A stretch of 18,760 nucleotides of DNA, from assembly GCA_958451915.1 (NCBI GenBank), contig CAUDRX010000024.1, forward strand, positions 1 through 18,760. Direction: 5' to 3'. Position numbers and translations under genes: made by a program. Below, one piece after another: positions 8,082 to 15,128 of the stretch. This DNA comes from an uncultured Peptococcaceae bacterium. GTDB lineage: Bacteria; Bacillota; Peptococcia; Peptococcales; Peptococcaceae. The notes beneath the pieces were generated by a model. The model worked only from the letters and a program-made list of their open reading frames with translations. It made no database searches and was not told where the DNA came from. Every line of letters begins with the position of its first letter. Position 1 is the stretch's first letter.

Positions 8082-9389
8082 TCAACTTTCACGGATCAGG
8101 AGATCCACGTCACTGATGGCGACAAGTGCACCGTCAAGCGTCTCGATGCGCACCGATGCATGGTGGTGCCCTTCGATCTCAGAGAGGATCGGAAGGAGAT
8201 AAACTTCTTCATCGGCGCCGACGGTCCTGTAAAAGCGCGTGTAGACCTGGAAAGCCTGCCCCTGCAGGTTCTTCACCACCCGCAGGGCGATGACTGCTGC
8301 ATTGGCGCTGAAGATGTTGCAGGTGCCCATGCTGAGATTGCCGTACTCATCGAGCATGTAGGGGATGATGCGTCCGGAAAGGATCACGTCCGGTTCACGC
8401 GCCACCACAGAAAAGCCACTCATACAGATGTTATCAGACGTATCGCCAAGATGTGGCTGCTTCTGCATCGTTTGCTGCGCTTCGATGAAATCCTTGAGAC
8501 CAACGACACCGATCAGACCATTATCCGCGTCAACGACCGGCACCAGCTCGACCTGTTCGAGCACGAGCAGACGACCGAGGTAGCTCACGAGCGTGTCACT
8601 GTGCACGACCACAGGGTTGGGCGTCATGATCTCTTCCACGTAAGTCGACGGAGAGACCCCTGTCACGTCATACGCTGTCACCATGCCTTCGAGCCGCCCG
8701 TCGGCATTGACCACCGGAAATTCCCGGTGCCCCGTCTGCAGGCTCAGTTCCTGCCAGTCACCTACAGTGTCCATCGGCTGCAGTACGTAAGGATCAGTGG
8801 TCATGATGTCAGCAATGGTGATAAGTTCACGCTGCTGCACACTGCCGACGATCGCCTGGTTGATGGCGATGATGGCATCGAAGATATCATACGGTGTTGA
8901 GATCACAACCAGCTCATCCGGCAGTGCTTCGATGCGATGCTTGGCGGCAATACCGCTGTCCCCGATGAGCATCATCGGCAGTTCATTGCTGTAGGCGTAT
9001 TCCACAAGGTCTTCGTTGTATTCACAGATGAGCATCGTCGATGGCAGCGGCTTTTTTTCCCGGAGATGGGCAAGGCTCGATGCCACAAAAAAAGCCTTCG
9101 GCGCACTCTCACTCTTGTCCTTGCCATGCAGGAGCTGGCCTTCAACGATGTTCGCCAGTTCACGGTAGGTCAGGGAATCGATGGAGCGCTCCTTTTCCTG
9201 TTCAATGCGAATGGTACCGACTTTCGGAATAGACGACACCAATCCATCGTTCTCAGCGTCCTTGATGGCACGATAGACAGTGCCTTCGCTGATGTTCATC
9301 TGGCGCGCGAGCTGCCGCACCGATACTTTTTCGCCGATGTCCAGGCTCTCGATGTATTCTATGACGATATCATGTTTTGTTTTCTGCAT
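8082..9389 (-). CDS. HTH-DRTGG-CBS-hotdog regulator (YtoI-like)
   Basis: A 435-residue cytoplasmic protein with four modules. A winged helix-turn-helix spans about 3-62 (SVRQLARQMNISEGTVYRAI). A DRTGG domain spans about 70-185. Two CBS motifs follow, at about 191-246 (IMTTDPYVL, FPVVNADGRLEGMVTAYDV) and 252-304 (IMTPNPVVV, VPVVDADNGLIGVVGLKDF). The C-terminal part (about 320-435) resembles the hotdog/thioesterase-like domain of this family. This is the architecture of Bacillus YtoI, whose gene also lies near dnaE. CBS pairs usually bind adenine nucleotides, so a nucleotide-sensing DNA-binding regulator is a fair inference, but target and ligand are unknown. The start has GGGAGG six bases upstream. 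The gene follows the terminator at about 9420-9459, yet I see no convincing promoter in the short space between. Confidence 0.88.
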   Translation of the reverse strand: MQKTKHDIVIEYIESLDIGEKVSVRQLARQMNISEGTVYRAIKDAENDGLVSSIPKVGTIRIEQEKERSIDSLTYRELANIVEGQLLHGKDKSESAPKAFFVASSLAHLREKKPLPSTMLICEYNEDLVEYAYSNELPMMLIGDSGIAAKHRIEALPDELVVISTPYDIFDAIIAINQAIVGSVQQRELITIADIMTTDPYVLQPMDTVGDWQELSLQTGHREFPVVNADGRLEGMVTAYDVTGVSPSTYVEEIMTPNPVVVHSDTLVSYLGRLLVLEQVELVPVVDADNGLIGVVGLKDFIEAQQTMQKQPHLGDTSDNICMSGFSVVAREPDVILSGRIIPYMLDEYGNLSMGTCNIFSANAAVIALRVVKNLQGQAFQVYTRFYRTVGADEEVYLLPILSEIEGHHHASVRIETLDGALVAISDVDLLIRES

Positions 9390-9417
9390 GTCATGCCTCC
9401 CTTGCCGATGGATGCCT

Positions 9418-9459
9418 AAAACTTAAAGAAGCCTTTGCCAAAACAGGCAAAGGCTTCTT
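9418..9459 (-). terminator. Intrinsic terminator after the efp operon
   Basis: Arms at 9426-9439 and 9446-9459 give a perfect 14-bp stem (core AAGCCTTTGCC) and a six-base loop. Leftward it is followed by TAAGTTTT, a broken U tract. The plus-strand side is also T-rich. It lies about 60 nt past the zinc-ribbon gene stop codon at 9522 and only about 30 nt ahead of the next ATG (9389). Partial readthrough into the regulator-dnaE genes is therefore possible. Confidence 0.75.
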
Positions 9460-9521
9460 CCTTTTCCAGTAAGAATGAAAGTCAATTCCCCGCTAACAGG
9501 CCAATCCCTTTCGCAGCAGAA

Positions 9522-9968
9522 TCAGTCTTCGTCCAGCTCTTCATCGAGGACGATTTCATCATCTTCCACTTCTTCATATTCATCGTCTTTTCCCAAAACA
9601 GCTACGACAGCGTCACAGTTTGGGCAGAGCACTTCGACTGGTTCATCATAATCGCCCTGGTAATAACCTACGGTCTCACCGCAGACAGGGCATTCCGTTT
9701 CAACGAAAATGTCATCATCATCGAAATAAGCGTCGTCATCGTCAAATTCGTCAAAAACAACCTCTTCGATGTCACCGAGGTCTTCATCGATGGCTTCTGC
9801 ATATTCGGTCAGTTCATGTACATACTCTTCGAGTGATTCAATCTCTTCTGCCATGTCTTCCAGGCAGGACAGGAGCGCCTTGACAAAATCGCCTTTAAGC
9901 GCATCTTCCGTCAGGCCCTTGCCTTCTGCCAAACCTTTGAGATAAGCTGCGTGCTGCGATAAATCCAT
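9522..9968 (-). CDS. Acidic zinc-ribbon protein (CD1247-type N-terminal domain)
   Basis: A 148-residue soluble protein. The N-terminal helical domain (about 1-65, opening MDLSQHAAYLKGLAEG) matches what is annotated in Clostridia as a CD1247 N-terminal domain. A very acidic linker (DEFDDDDAYFDDDDIF, about 73-88) leads to a zinc ribbon with C93-x2-C96 and C115-x2-C118, then an acidic tail. By my count 54 of 148 residues are Asp or Glu. The CPVCG...CPNC pattern is intact. Function is unknown; a nucleic-acid-polymerase- or ribosome-associated role is only a guess from the zinc ribbon and the efp neighbour. The start has GAAAGGGG about ten bases upstream. The gene lies 33 nt behind efp, with a strong terminator downstream, so the two probably share one transcript. 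Confidence 0.82.
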   Translation of the reverse strand: MDLSQHAAYLKGLAEGKGLTEDALKGDFVKALLSCLEDMAEEIESLEEYVHELTEYAEAIDEDLGDIEEVVFDEFDDDDAYFDDDDIFVETECPVCGETVGYYQGDYDEPVEVLCPNCDAVVAVLGKDDEYEEVEDDEIVLDEELDED

Positions 9969-10001
9969 TTTCTTGAAACCCCTTTCGGTCTTTCTCAGTG
10001 C

Positions 10002-10559
10002 TTACGCTCTTTCGATGTATTGGCCGGTACGCGTGTCGATGCGGAGTACGTCGCCAGTGTTGACAAAGAACGGAACGTTGACAACAACGCCGGTCTCCAT
10101 CGTTGCCGGCTTGGTACCGCCGGACTGGGTGTCACCCTTGATCCCTGGTTCAGTTTCGGTAACGGTCAGCTCAACGGTGTTTGGCAGTTCAACGCCAAGA
10201 ACATCGCCATTATAGCTGTTGATCTGGCAGTCCATGTTCTCTTTAAGGAACTTTTCGCCGCCGCCGAGCTGGTCAACAGTCAGGCCAACCTGCTCGTAGG
10301 TATTGTTATCCATGAATACATAGTTATCGCCATCAAAATAGAGATACTGCATCATCGCACGATCGATGGTGGCCTTTGGCAGTTTTTCGCCGCCGCGGAA
10401 GGTCAGTTCGGTGGTCGCACCGGTCTTGAGATTTTTCAGCTTTGTGCGGACAAAAGCAGCGCCTTTACCTGGTTTTACATGCTGGAATTCGAGTACTTGA
10501 CAAGGATCGCCATTGTATTCAATGGTGACGCCTGGTCTGAAATCGTTGGATGAAATCAT
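10002..10559 (-). CDS. efp: Translation elongation factor P
   Basis: EF-P binds between the P and E sites of the ribosome and relieves stalling at polyproline stretches. The 185-residue length and three beta-barrel layout are standard. The domain I loop reads VKPGKGAAF, with K32 at the tip where modification occurs in other bacteria. The C-terminal signature appears as GVVVNVPFFVNTGDVLRIDTRTG. The Lys at the tip, with flanking Pro and Gly, resembles the Bacillus-type factor rather than Arg-type EF-P; which modification, if any, applies here is not visible. The ribosome site AGGAGGAG lies nine bases upstream. The gene has its own promoter at 10595-10623 and is followed by the acidic zinc-ribbon gene. 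Confidence 0.98.
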   Translation of the reverse strand: MISSNDFRPGVTIEYNGDPCQVLEFQHVKPGKGAAFVRTKLKNLKTGATTELTFRGGEKLPKATIDRAMMQYLYFDGDNYVFMDNNTYEQVGLTVDQLGGGEKFLKENMDCQINSYNGDVLGVELPNTVELTVTETEPGIKGDTQSGGTKPATMETGVVVNVPFFVNTGDVLRIDTRTGQYIERA

Positions 10560-10594
10560 GCGTTAAACTCCTCCTAAAAAATAACGTCTAATTT

Positions 10595-10623
10595 ATTATA
10601 CCGTAGCGCAAGGAAATTATCAA
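10595..10623 (-). promoter_or_regulatory. Strong sigma-A-type promoter of efp
   Basis: Read on the minus strand: TTGATA (10623-10618), exactly 17 bases, then TATAAT (10600-10595). The -10 box is perfect and the -35 box matches five of six bases. Transcription should start near 10588, giving a leader of about 29 nt with AGGAGGAG ahead of the efp ATG. It sits in the 77-nt gap after the aminopeptidase gene. No terminator is visible there, so readthrough from the pilus operon may add to efp expression. Confidence 0.88.
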
Positions 10624-10636
10624 TATTTCCCGTCGA

Positions 10637-11719
10637 TCAAACGATCAGAAGCTCTTTCGGTGACTGCGCAAGGTTTTCGTAACCGAGCGGTTTGAGAACG
10701 ATGAGGTCTTCGATGCGCACACCGCCGATACCTGGCACATAAAGGCCAGGCTCTACACTGATCACGGTACCTGCCGGGATCTTCTCCTTGACATTACGTG
10801 AAAAGCGCGGTTCTTCGTGGATGTCAAGTCCAACGCTGTGGCCGAGGCCATGGCCGAAATAGCTGCCAAAGCCTGCTTTATCAAAGATGGCCTGCACAAG
10901 GTCCTGCATCTTTTCTCCGACGATGTCCGCATGCACCGCTTTAAGGGCGGCAGTCTGCGCCTTCAGAACGAGATGATAGAGGTCCTTCTGGGCCTCGCTC
11001 AAAGACCCAACGCCAATGGTTCGCGTCATATCAGAACAGTAACCTTCGTATACACAGCCAAAATCAAAGACAACGAGATCGCCTTTCTCGATCTTTTTAT
11101 CGGACGCCACGCCGTGAGGCATCGCCGAGCGCATACCGGAAGCAACGATGGTGTCGAAGCTGAGGCCGCTGGCGCCCTGTCGGCGCATGGCCATCTCCAG
11201 CTCGAAGGCGACTTCCCGTTCGCTCATGCCCGGTCGCAGGATCTCCAGCACGTGCTGGAAGGCGGCATCGCCGATATGCTCGGCAGTGCGGATGATCTCG
11301 ATCTCTTCGGCGTCCTTGACAGCGCGGAACTGCTCCACAGCGTTTTCGACCGGGATCAGATTGACGCGGCCGAAACAGGATTTGAGGCGGTCATAGAAAT
11401 CAAAGGACAGGTCATTGCGCTCGAAAGCAAGCACAGCCCAGCCCTGCTGCTCGCAAAGTCTGGCGATGCTCATCGGCGGCGTGTAGCGTTCCAGTTTGAC
11501 AAGTGAAAAATGCACGCTCTGCTGACGCGCCTGCATCGTATATCGGGAATCGGTAAGGATGAACGCCTTGTCACGGCTGATGACCAGATAGGCAAATGTT
11601 CCCGTAAAGCCGCTGAGATAGCGGATATTGGAACGATCGGAGATGAGGATCGCATCATATTGATCCCCCTGCGCCTCGAGCCATGTCTGAAAACGTTTCA
11701 ATCTTTTTTCATATTGCAT
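10637..11719 (-). CDS. M24-family Xaa-Pro aminopeptidase
   Basis: A 360-residue cytoplasmic metallopeptidase that removes an N-terminal residue preceding proline, or cleaves Xaa-Pro dipeptides. The creatinase-type N-terminal domain (about 1-130, with NIRYLSGFTGTFAYLVI) precedes the pita-bread catalytic domain. All five metal ligands are visible: D219 (VFDFG), D230 (CSDMTRT), H294 (GHGLGHSVGL), E323 (SVEPGLY) and E337 (GVRIEDL). H202 (PHG) and H301 (IHEEP) fit the substrate-site histidines. An AAAGGAGG site lies eleven bases upstream. The gene starts 20 nt after the last pilus gene and precedes efp, the same order (pilus/competence genes, M24 peptidase, efp) known in Bacillus (yqhT-efp). Whether it prefers dipeptides (PepQ) or longer peptides (PepP) is not clear. 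Confidence 0.94.
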   Translation of the reverse strand: MQYEKRLKRFQTWLEAQGDQYDAILISDRSNIRYLSGFTGTFAYLVISRDKAFILTDSRYTMQARQQSVHFSLVKLERYTPPMSIARLCEQQGWAVLAFERNDLSFDFYDRLKSCFGRVNLIPVENAVEQFRAVKDAEEIEIIRTAEHIGDAAFQHVLEILRPGMSEREVAFELEMAMRRQGASGLSFDTIVASGMRSAMPHGVASDKKIEKGDLVVFDFGCVYEGYCSDMTRTIGVGSLSEAQKDLYHLVLKAQTAALKAVHADIVGEKMQDLVQAIFDKAGFGSYFGHGLGHSVGLDIHEEPRFSRNVKEKIPAGTVISVEPGLYVPGIGGVRIEDLIVLKPLGYENLAQSPKELLIV

Positions 11720-11739
11720 CGATCGTTGACCTCCTTTAT

Positions 11740-12648
11740 TTAATCCAGTTGCTGAAGCATGAGATAGGCAGTGTCTGACGGCGTCGGCCCTTCTTCATCC
11801 GGAAGCGGCCGGATCACGGTTTCCTCTGCCGCATCCTCCGCTTCGTCCGGCGGATGCGGCATATAGATGGTCGCGGCCTCGATCCTTGCAAGGGTCTCTG
11901 CCGGGATATCCTCGCCCAAGGTAACGGTCTCTGCCTGAAGCCTCATACCTTCACCGATGGTCAGTGTACCATCAATCCACGCTTCTTTGCAACTCAAATC
12001 GCTTTCCAGCCGCAGATCGCCGCCAAAGACGGCGTGACCGCCGAGGCTGAGCGGCGTTTCCAGCCACGCTTCGAAGTCACCGGCTGAAAGCGCGCGCACA
12101 TAAAGGCTCCCGGAAAGCGCCAGCAGCGCATCGCCGTCGCCAATGCGGTAACGCCGCGTTGGGCGCTTGTCGCACAGGACCACAAGATCTGCGTCCTGAT
12201 GCTCTGTCAGCCAGCGATCCGGCACATCGTGCCCCACAGAATGATAGAGTGCGCGACGCTCCTTTGCAAAACCGAACCGCTCTTCCAGTGGCAGGGCCAG
12301 GACCTGGATGTGATGCAGCCGCCGGCCGCCGTTTGCCAGCCGGCTCTCGCTCTCTAATGTCAGAAGATCACCTTCGCTCGCCTGCACCGTCACCTGCCGC
12401 TTCTGTCCGGAGAGCGGCGTGTCAGACAGAACAACACGCCCACTGGAAACCTTCTCTCCAGACGCGTTGAGGGCTTCAAGGGTATCGGCCACAGCTGTGC
12501 GATGCAGCTGCTCGAGCTGGAGATTTTCCAGCTGTGCCGCCTGACTGGCTGTTTTCAGGCTGGCAAGCTGCACCCCTGCTGTCAGGACAAGGGCCAGCAT
12601 GGCACAGGCGATCAAGGTCATGATCAAGATATTGCCTGGGCGTTTCAT
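11740..12648 (-). CDS. PilX/GspK-like pilus-tip or minor pilin-like protein
   Basis: A 302-residue protein with one N-terminal membrane helix (about 6-27). The beginning MKRPG then NILIMTLIACAM resembles PilX/GspK: a Gly that could be a prepilin peptidase site, followed by a hydrophobic helix lacking the usual Glu at position 5. An amphipathic stretch follows (about 32-60). The long extracytoplasmic part is beta-rich. Residues about 198-250 show short hydrophobic-glycine periodicity (LSLGGHAVFGGDLRL, WIDGTLTIGEG) like the bactofilin/beta-helix type. The C terminus (about 264-290) is acidic and proline-rich. The start has GGAGGGG just upstream (12660-12654); the open frame extends 60 residues further back into the preceding gene and is rejected. 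It is the last pilus gene of the operon, 20 nt ahead of the aminopeptidase. The family assignment is by N terminus, length and context only. Confidence 0.65.
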   Translation of the reverse strand: MKRPGNILIMTLIACAMLALVLTAGVQLASLKTASQAAQLENLQLEQLHRTAVADTLEALNASGEKVSSGRVVLSDTPLSGQKRQVTVQASEGDLLTLESESRLANGGRRLHHIQVLALPLEERFGFAKERRALYHSVGHDVPDRWLTEHQDADLVVLCDKRPTRRYRIGDGDALLALSGSLYVRALSAGDFEAWLETPLSLGGHAVFGGDLRLESDLSCKEAWIDGTLTIGEGMRLQAETVTLGEDIPAETLARIEAATIYMPHPPDEAEDAAEETVIRPLPDEEGPTPSDTAYLMLQQLD

Positions 12649-12667
12649 GCAGGCCCCTCCTTTCTGT

Positions 12668-13063
12668 TTATAATTGGTAACTGATGCTGAGACGGCTGGC
12701 CGCGTCGTCCTCGGTCTCCATCCGGAAGGCAAGGATCTCACGGAAACAGCCTTCCGTCTCCAGCCAGATATAAAAATCCTGCAGCGCTTCCCGTGGTCCC
12801 AGCACATCCATGCTGCCCTGGCGGACATCGCTGGCCAGGTGCATCTGTGAGAGCACGAGCCCCAGCTCCTGTGCTTTCATGCTGCATTCATAGACCGCTT
12901 CCGCGCTCGTCCAGGGCACCTGGCCCATACCTTCCTGGTCAGCAGACATGGTCTCAGCCGCAGGCGCCTGCGGCGCTGCCTGCCAGGCATCCAGGACCTG
13001 TGTCCAGAGGAGGAGCCCCAGTGCCAGGAGCAGGGCATAGAGATAACCTTTGCGGATGCTCAT
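12668..13063 (-). CDS. Small bitopic pilus assembly protein (PilO/GspM-like)
   Basis: A 131-residue protein with a short cytoplasmic start (MSIRKGY), one membrane helix (about 7-24) and an Ala/Pro/Gln linker. A compact C-terminal domain (about 50-131) has the beta-alpha-beta pattern of PilO/GspM ferredoxin-like domains, ending in MDVLGPREALQDFYIWL and SRLSISYQL. PilO normally pairs with PilN to link the cytoplasmic ATPase/actin-like ring to the pilus. At 131 residues it is shorter than typical PilO (about 200) and lacks a long coiled coil. Its ATG overlaps the stop codon of the GspL-like gene (ATGA at 13063-13060), implying translational coupling and fitting a complex of the two. The assignment is from position and topology rather than a signature motif. 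Confidence 0.62.
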   Translation of the reverse strand: MSIRKGYLYALLLALGLLLWTQVLDAWQAAPQAPAAETMSADQEGMGQVPWTSAEAVYECSMKAQELGLVLSQMHLASDVRQGSMDVLGPREALQDFYIWLETEGCFREILAFRMETEDDAASRLSISYQL

Positions 13064-14175
13064 GATATGATCTCTCCCCCTTCGCCGATCTGCAAGACAA
13101 ACTCATAATGATAACCATCCTCTTCCCCGACCCGCGTCAGCTCGAGCAGGAGCGGCTGCAGCTGCGGCCCCGCTGCCGCGAGGCTTTTCATATAATCTGC
13201 CAGATCCAGCGTCTCGGCGCAGCGCCCGCTGAGCGCCAGCACGCCCTCACCAGCGTCCTGTGAAAGCAGGGTGATACGTTCGCTCTTGACACTGTATGCC
13301 TGGGACAAAAGGGTGCTGTAGCTGCTGCGCCGCACCTCAGAAGCCGTTTCCAGTTGGGCATCTTCGGACGGCGCCTCTGCCTGCGGCCAGAACATGAGCG
13401 CCAGCGCGAGCAGTCCGGGAACGACCACACAGCCCAGGAAAAGTGCCGCCATCGTTTTATCGCCCCGCCAACCGTCGCCCACCACGGGTGCCCGGAATGC
13501 CGCCAGTGCCAGGCGCGAAACGTCCGGGGCGCCTTCGCCCGGCGGCAGAGATTGGGCCGTCGGCTGTGTCGGCTGCCAGTCAACATCCTGGTGGGCTTCG
13601 CGCAGTGCCTGGTGCATCACCAGTGCACTTTCGCCGGTTCCTGCACAGCCGTCAACGACCCTGCCGCCGCTTGTCGCCACCACTGCCGTCCAGAGCTGTC
13701 CCTGCAGGATATAGTAACCATCCGGCAGCACCGCCTGCCGCGCCAGCCAGAGGTCTGCTGCACCGACAAACTGAAGCCGGGAAGCATAGCGCCCGAACGG
13801 CGCTGTCACCTGTGCCAGCGTCTCCGCTGAAAGCGCCGTCACCGACGTGAGCGATGTGCCCGCGAGAGAAACGAGGTGGATCGCCGCCGGCTTTTCACCC
13901 AGCCGCGGGATGAGATGGCTTGCCGCCATGCCGCGCTGCTGTGACGGTCTAAGCCCCGCTGGCAGAGCGATCAGGGCTCGCACCAGCTGCGACTCTGCCA
14001 AAACGCAGAAGAACGCATCCTGTCTGCTGAGGCGCCCCTCCTCGTGAGCCTGCCTGAGCCAGAGCGCCAGCGACGCCTTTTGTGCCACCGCCTGCCAGCG
14101 CCTTTCACCAGCATCATAAGCAGCGACTGTCAATGTCTCAGGATCACTCTCTTCGTAAAATAACACCGTTCCCAT
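13060..14175 (-). CDS. GspL-like / fused PilM-PilN-like bitopic protein
   Basis: A 371-residue protein in three parts: a cytoplasmic domain (about 1-235), one membrane helix (about 243-263, ALFLGCVVVPGLLALALMFW) and an external domain (about 265-371) resembling the PilN/GspL ferredoxin-like fold (ITLLSQDAGEGVLALSGRC, LTRVGEEDGYHYEFVLQI). This is the topology of GspL, or of PilM and PilN joined in one chain. The cytoplasmic part would bind the ATPase and the outer part the PilO/GspM-like partner encoded next. I do not see the clear ATP-binding phosphate loops of PilM/FtsA-type actin folds, so that domain may be a degenerate, GspL-type version. A Pro/Gln/Thr-rich linker (about 200-215) precedes the helix. 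The start has GGAGGGG within the 12-nt gap after the J-like prepilin. Confidence is high that it is a pilus assembly gene, moderate for the family. Confidence 0.68.
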   Translation of the reverse strand: MGTVLFYEESDPETLTVAAYDAGERRWQAVAQKASLALWLRQAHEEGRLSRQDAFFCVLAESQLVRALIALPAGLRPSQQRGMAASHLIPRLGEKPAAIHLVSLAGTSLTSVTALSAETLAQVTAPFGRYASRLQFVGAADLWLARQAVLPDGYYILQGQLWTAVVATSGGRVVDGCAGTGESALVMHQALREAHQDVDWQPTQPTAQSLPPGEGAPDVSRLALAAFRAPVVGDGWRGDKTMAALFLGCVVVPGLLALALMFWPQAEAPSEDAQLETASEVRRSSYSTLLSQAYSVKSERITLLSQDAGEGVLALSGRCAETLDLADYMKSLAAAGPQLQPLLLELTRVGEEDGYHYEFVLQIGEGGEIIS

Positions 14176-14187
14176 AGGCCCCTCCTT

Positions 14188-14808
14188 TTATGAAGCAAAT
14201 TTCGCCGACAGCGGGATCCGTCGCGCGCATGTCACCGTCATACCATCCTTCGTCGTTCCAGCCAGCTGCACATGCACACTGGCAACATCATCACCCAGCG
14301 TGCAGCGCGCCCCTGAGCGATCGTGGTACGTCACCGTCATGCCGTGAGGATCATCCTGATTGAGATTGAGGTACAGTGCCACCGACTGACGGCCGCCGCT
14401 GTGGATGCTGTCATTCTCTTCACGATAGAGGATGGCGCTCGCGCGCGGCCGTTCCGGTGGGTTCTCTTCATTATACACCCCATCACTGAGGTGCACCGAA
14501 TAGACCACCGTACCCTCCCGCGCCTCATCACCGCTATCAACGGTCCGCAGATGCAGCGCCACACTGGTACGGACCGCCGCCGGATCTCTGCCGGCCCAGG
14601 CCCCGTCATCGATGTCCTTGGCCTGACGCACATCGTCTTCGATAAGATCCAGCGCCTGCTCGAACTGCTCGGTGATCACATCTTCTTCAAAGCCCGCACG
14701 CGCCCAGCCGATGCTGTTTGCCGCAGCATTCGCCGCGAGTGCTGTGAGGACGGCCGTGATCGCCAGCACACAGAGCATCTCGATCAGTGTAAAAGCCCGG
14801 CGTCTCAT
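14188..14808 (-). CDS. Prepilin, GspJ/PilW-like
   Basis: A 206-residue type IV pilin-like protein. The leader is very short: MRRRA, cleavage expected before F6, giving FTLIEMLCVLAI with the required Glu at mature position 5. The hydrophobic helix spans about 6-32. The downstream LIEDDVRQAKDIDDGAW resembles the GspJ/PilW pattern. It is the largest of the four prepilins, as GspJ usually is. It is expected to be inserted in the membrane by Sec, processed by a prepilin peptidase (not in this window) and built into the tip or the fibre. The start codon shares ATGA (14808-14805) with the stop codon of the I-like gene. The residue before the cleavage site is Ala, not Gly. Confidence 0.85.
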   Translation of the reverse strand: MRRRAFTLIEMLCVLAITAVLTALAANAAANSIGWARAGFEEDVITEQFEQALDLIEDDVRQAKDIDDGAWAGRDPAAVRTSVALHLRTVDSGDEAREGTVVYSVHLSDGVYNEENPPERPRASAILYREENDSIHSGGRQSVALYLNLNQDDPHGMTVTYHDRSGARCTLGDDVASVHVQLAGTTKDGMTVTCARRIPLSAKFAS

Positions 14809-15128
14809 AACGGCCCCTCCCGGACCAGAAAGTCGTAGGCTTCGCCGCGTTTCTCATGATAAACATGGAGTATGTAGACCCCATCGGCAAACTGGGTCTC
14901 ATAATACCAGCCGCCTGTGAGACGACCCGACCGGGCTTCTGGCGGTGCCGCTTCCAGCGCGCTCAGGCGCGTCTCTATCGCCGCCACGAGGGCCGCATCC
15001 TCTTCTTCCTGAGCTGCCAGGAGCCCCATGCTGCCAATGCCCCGCACCAATGCTGCAAAACAGATCGCCACGATGGCCAGGCAGACGATCATCTCGATCA
15101 GCGTCATCGCACTGCGACGTCCCTTCAT
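14805..15128 (-). CDS. Prepilin, GspI/PilV-like
   Basis: A small 107-residue prepilin. The leader is MKGRRSA and the processed form would start MTLIEMIVCLAIVAICFAALVRG, with Glu at mature position 5 and Ala before the cut. After the helix it has an acidic helical stretch (QEEEDAALVAAIETRLSALEA) and a short beta-rich end. Small size and third place among the prepilins fit GspI/PilV. The frame extends 28 residues further upstream, but that part overlaps the H-like gene and lacks support; the chosen ATG (15128) forms an ATGA overlap with the upstream stop codon and has AGGGGTGG just upstream. The gene itself ends in an ATGA overlap with the J-like gene. Confidence 0.83.
   Translation of the reverse strand: MKGRRSAMTLIEMIVCLAIVAICFAALVRGIGSMGLLAAQEEEDAALVAAIETRLSALEAAPPEARSGRLTGGWYYETQFADGVYILHVYHEKRGEAYDFLVREGPL

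Noticed and set aside
8067..8085. TTG start for dnaE at 8085 overlapping the upstream stop codon (TTGA)
   Set aside because: ATG at 8067 has GAGGG at ideal spacing and gives the conserved N terminus. The TTG has no good ribosome site.
12649..12828. 60-residue N-terminal extension of the PilX/GspK-like gene
   Set aside because: It overlaps the preceding gene in another frame, is rich in Arg and Trp, and the internal ATG has GGAGGGG and directly precedes the membrane helix.
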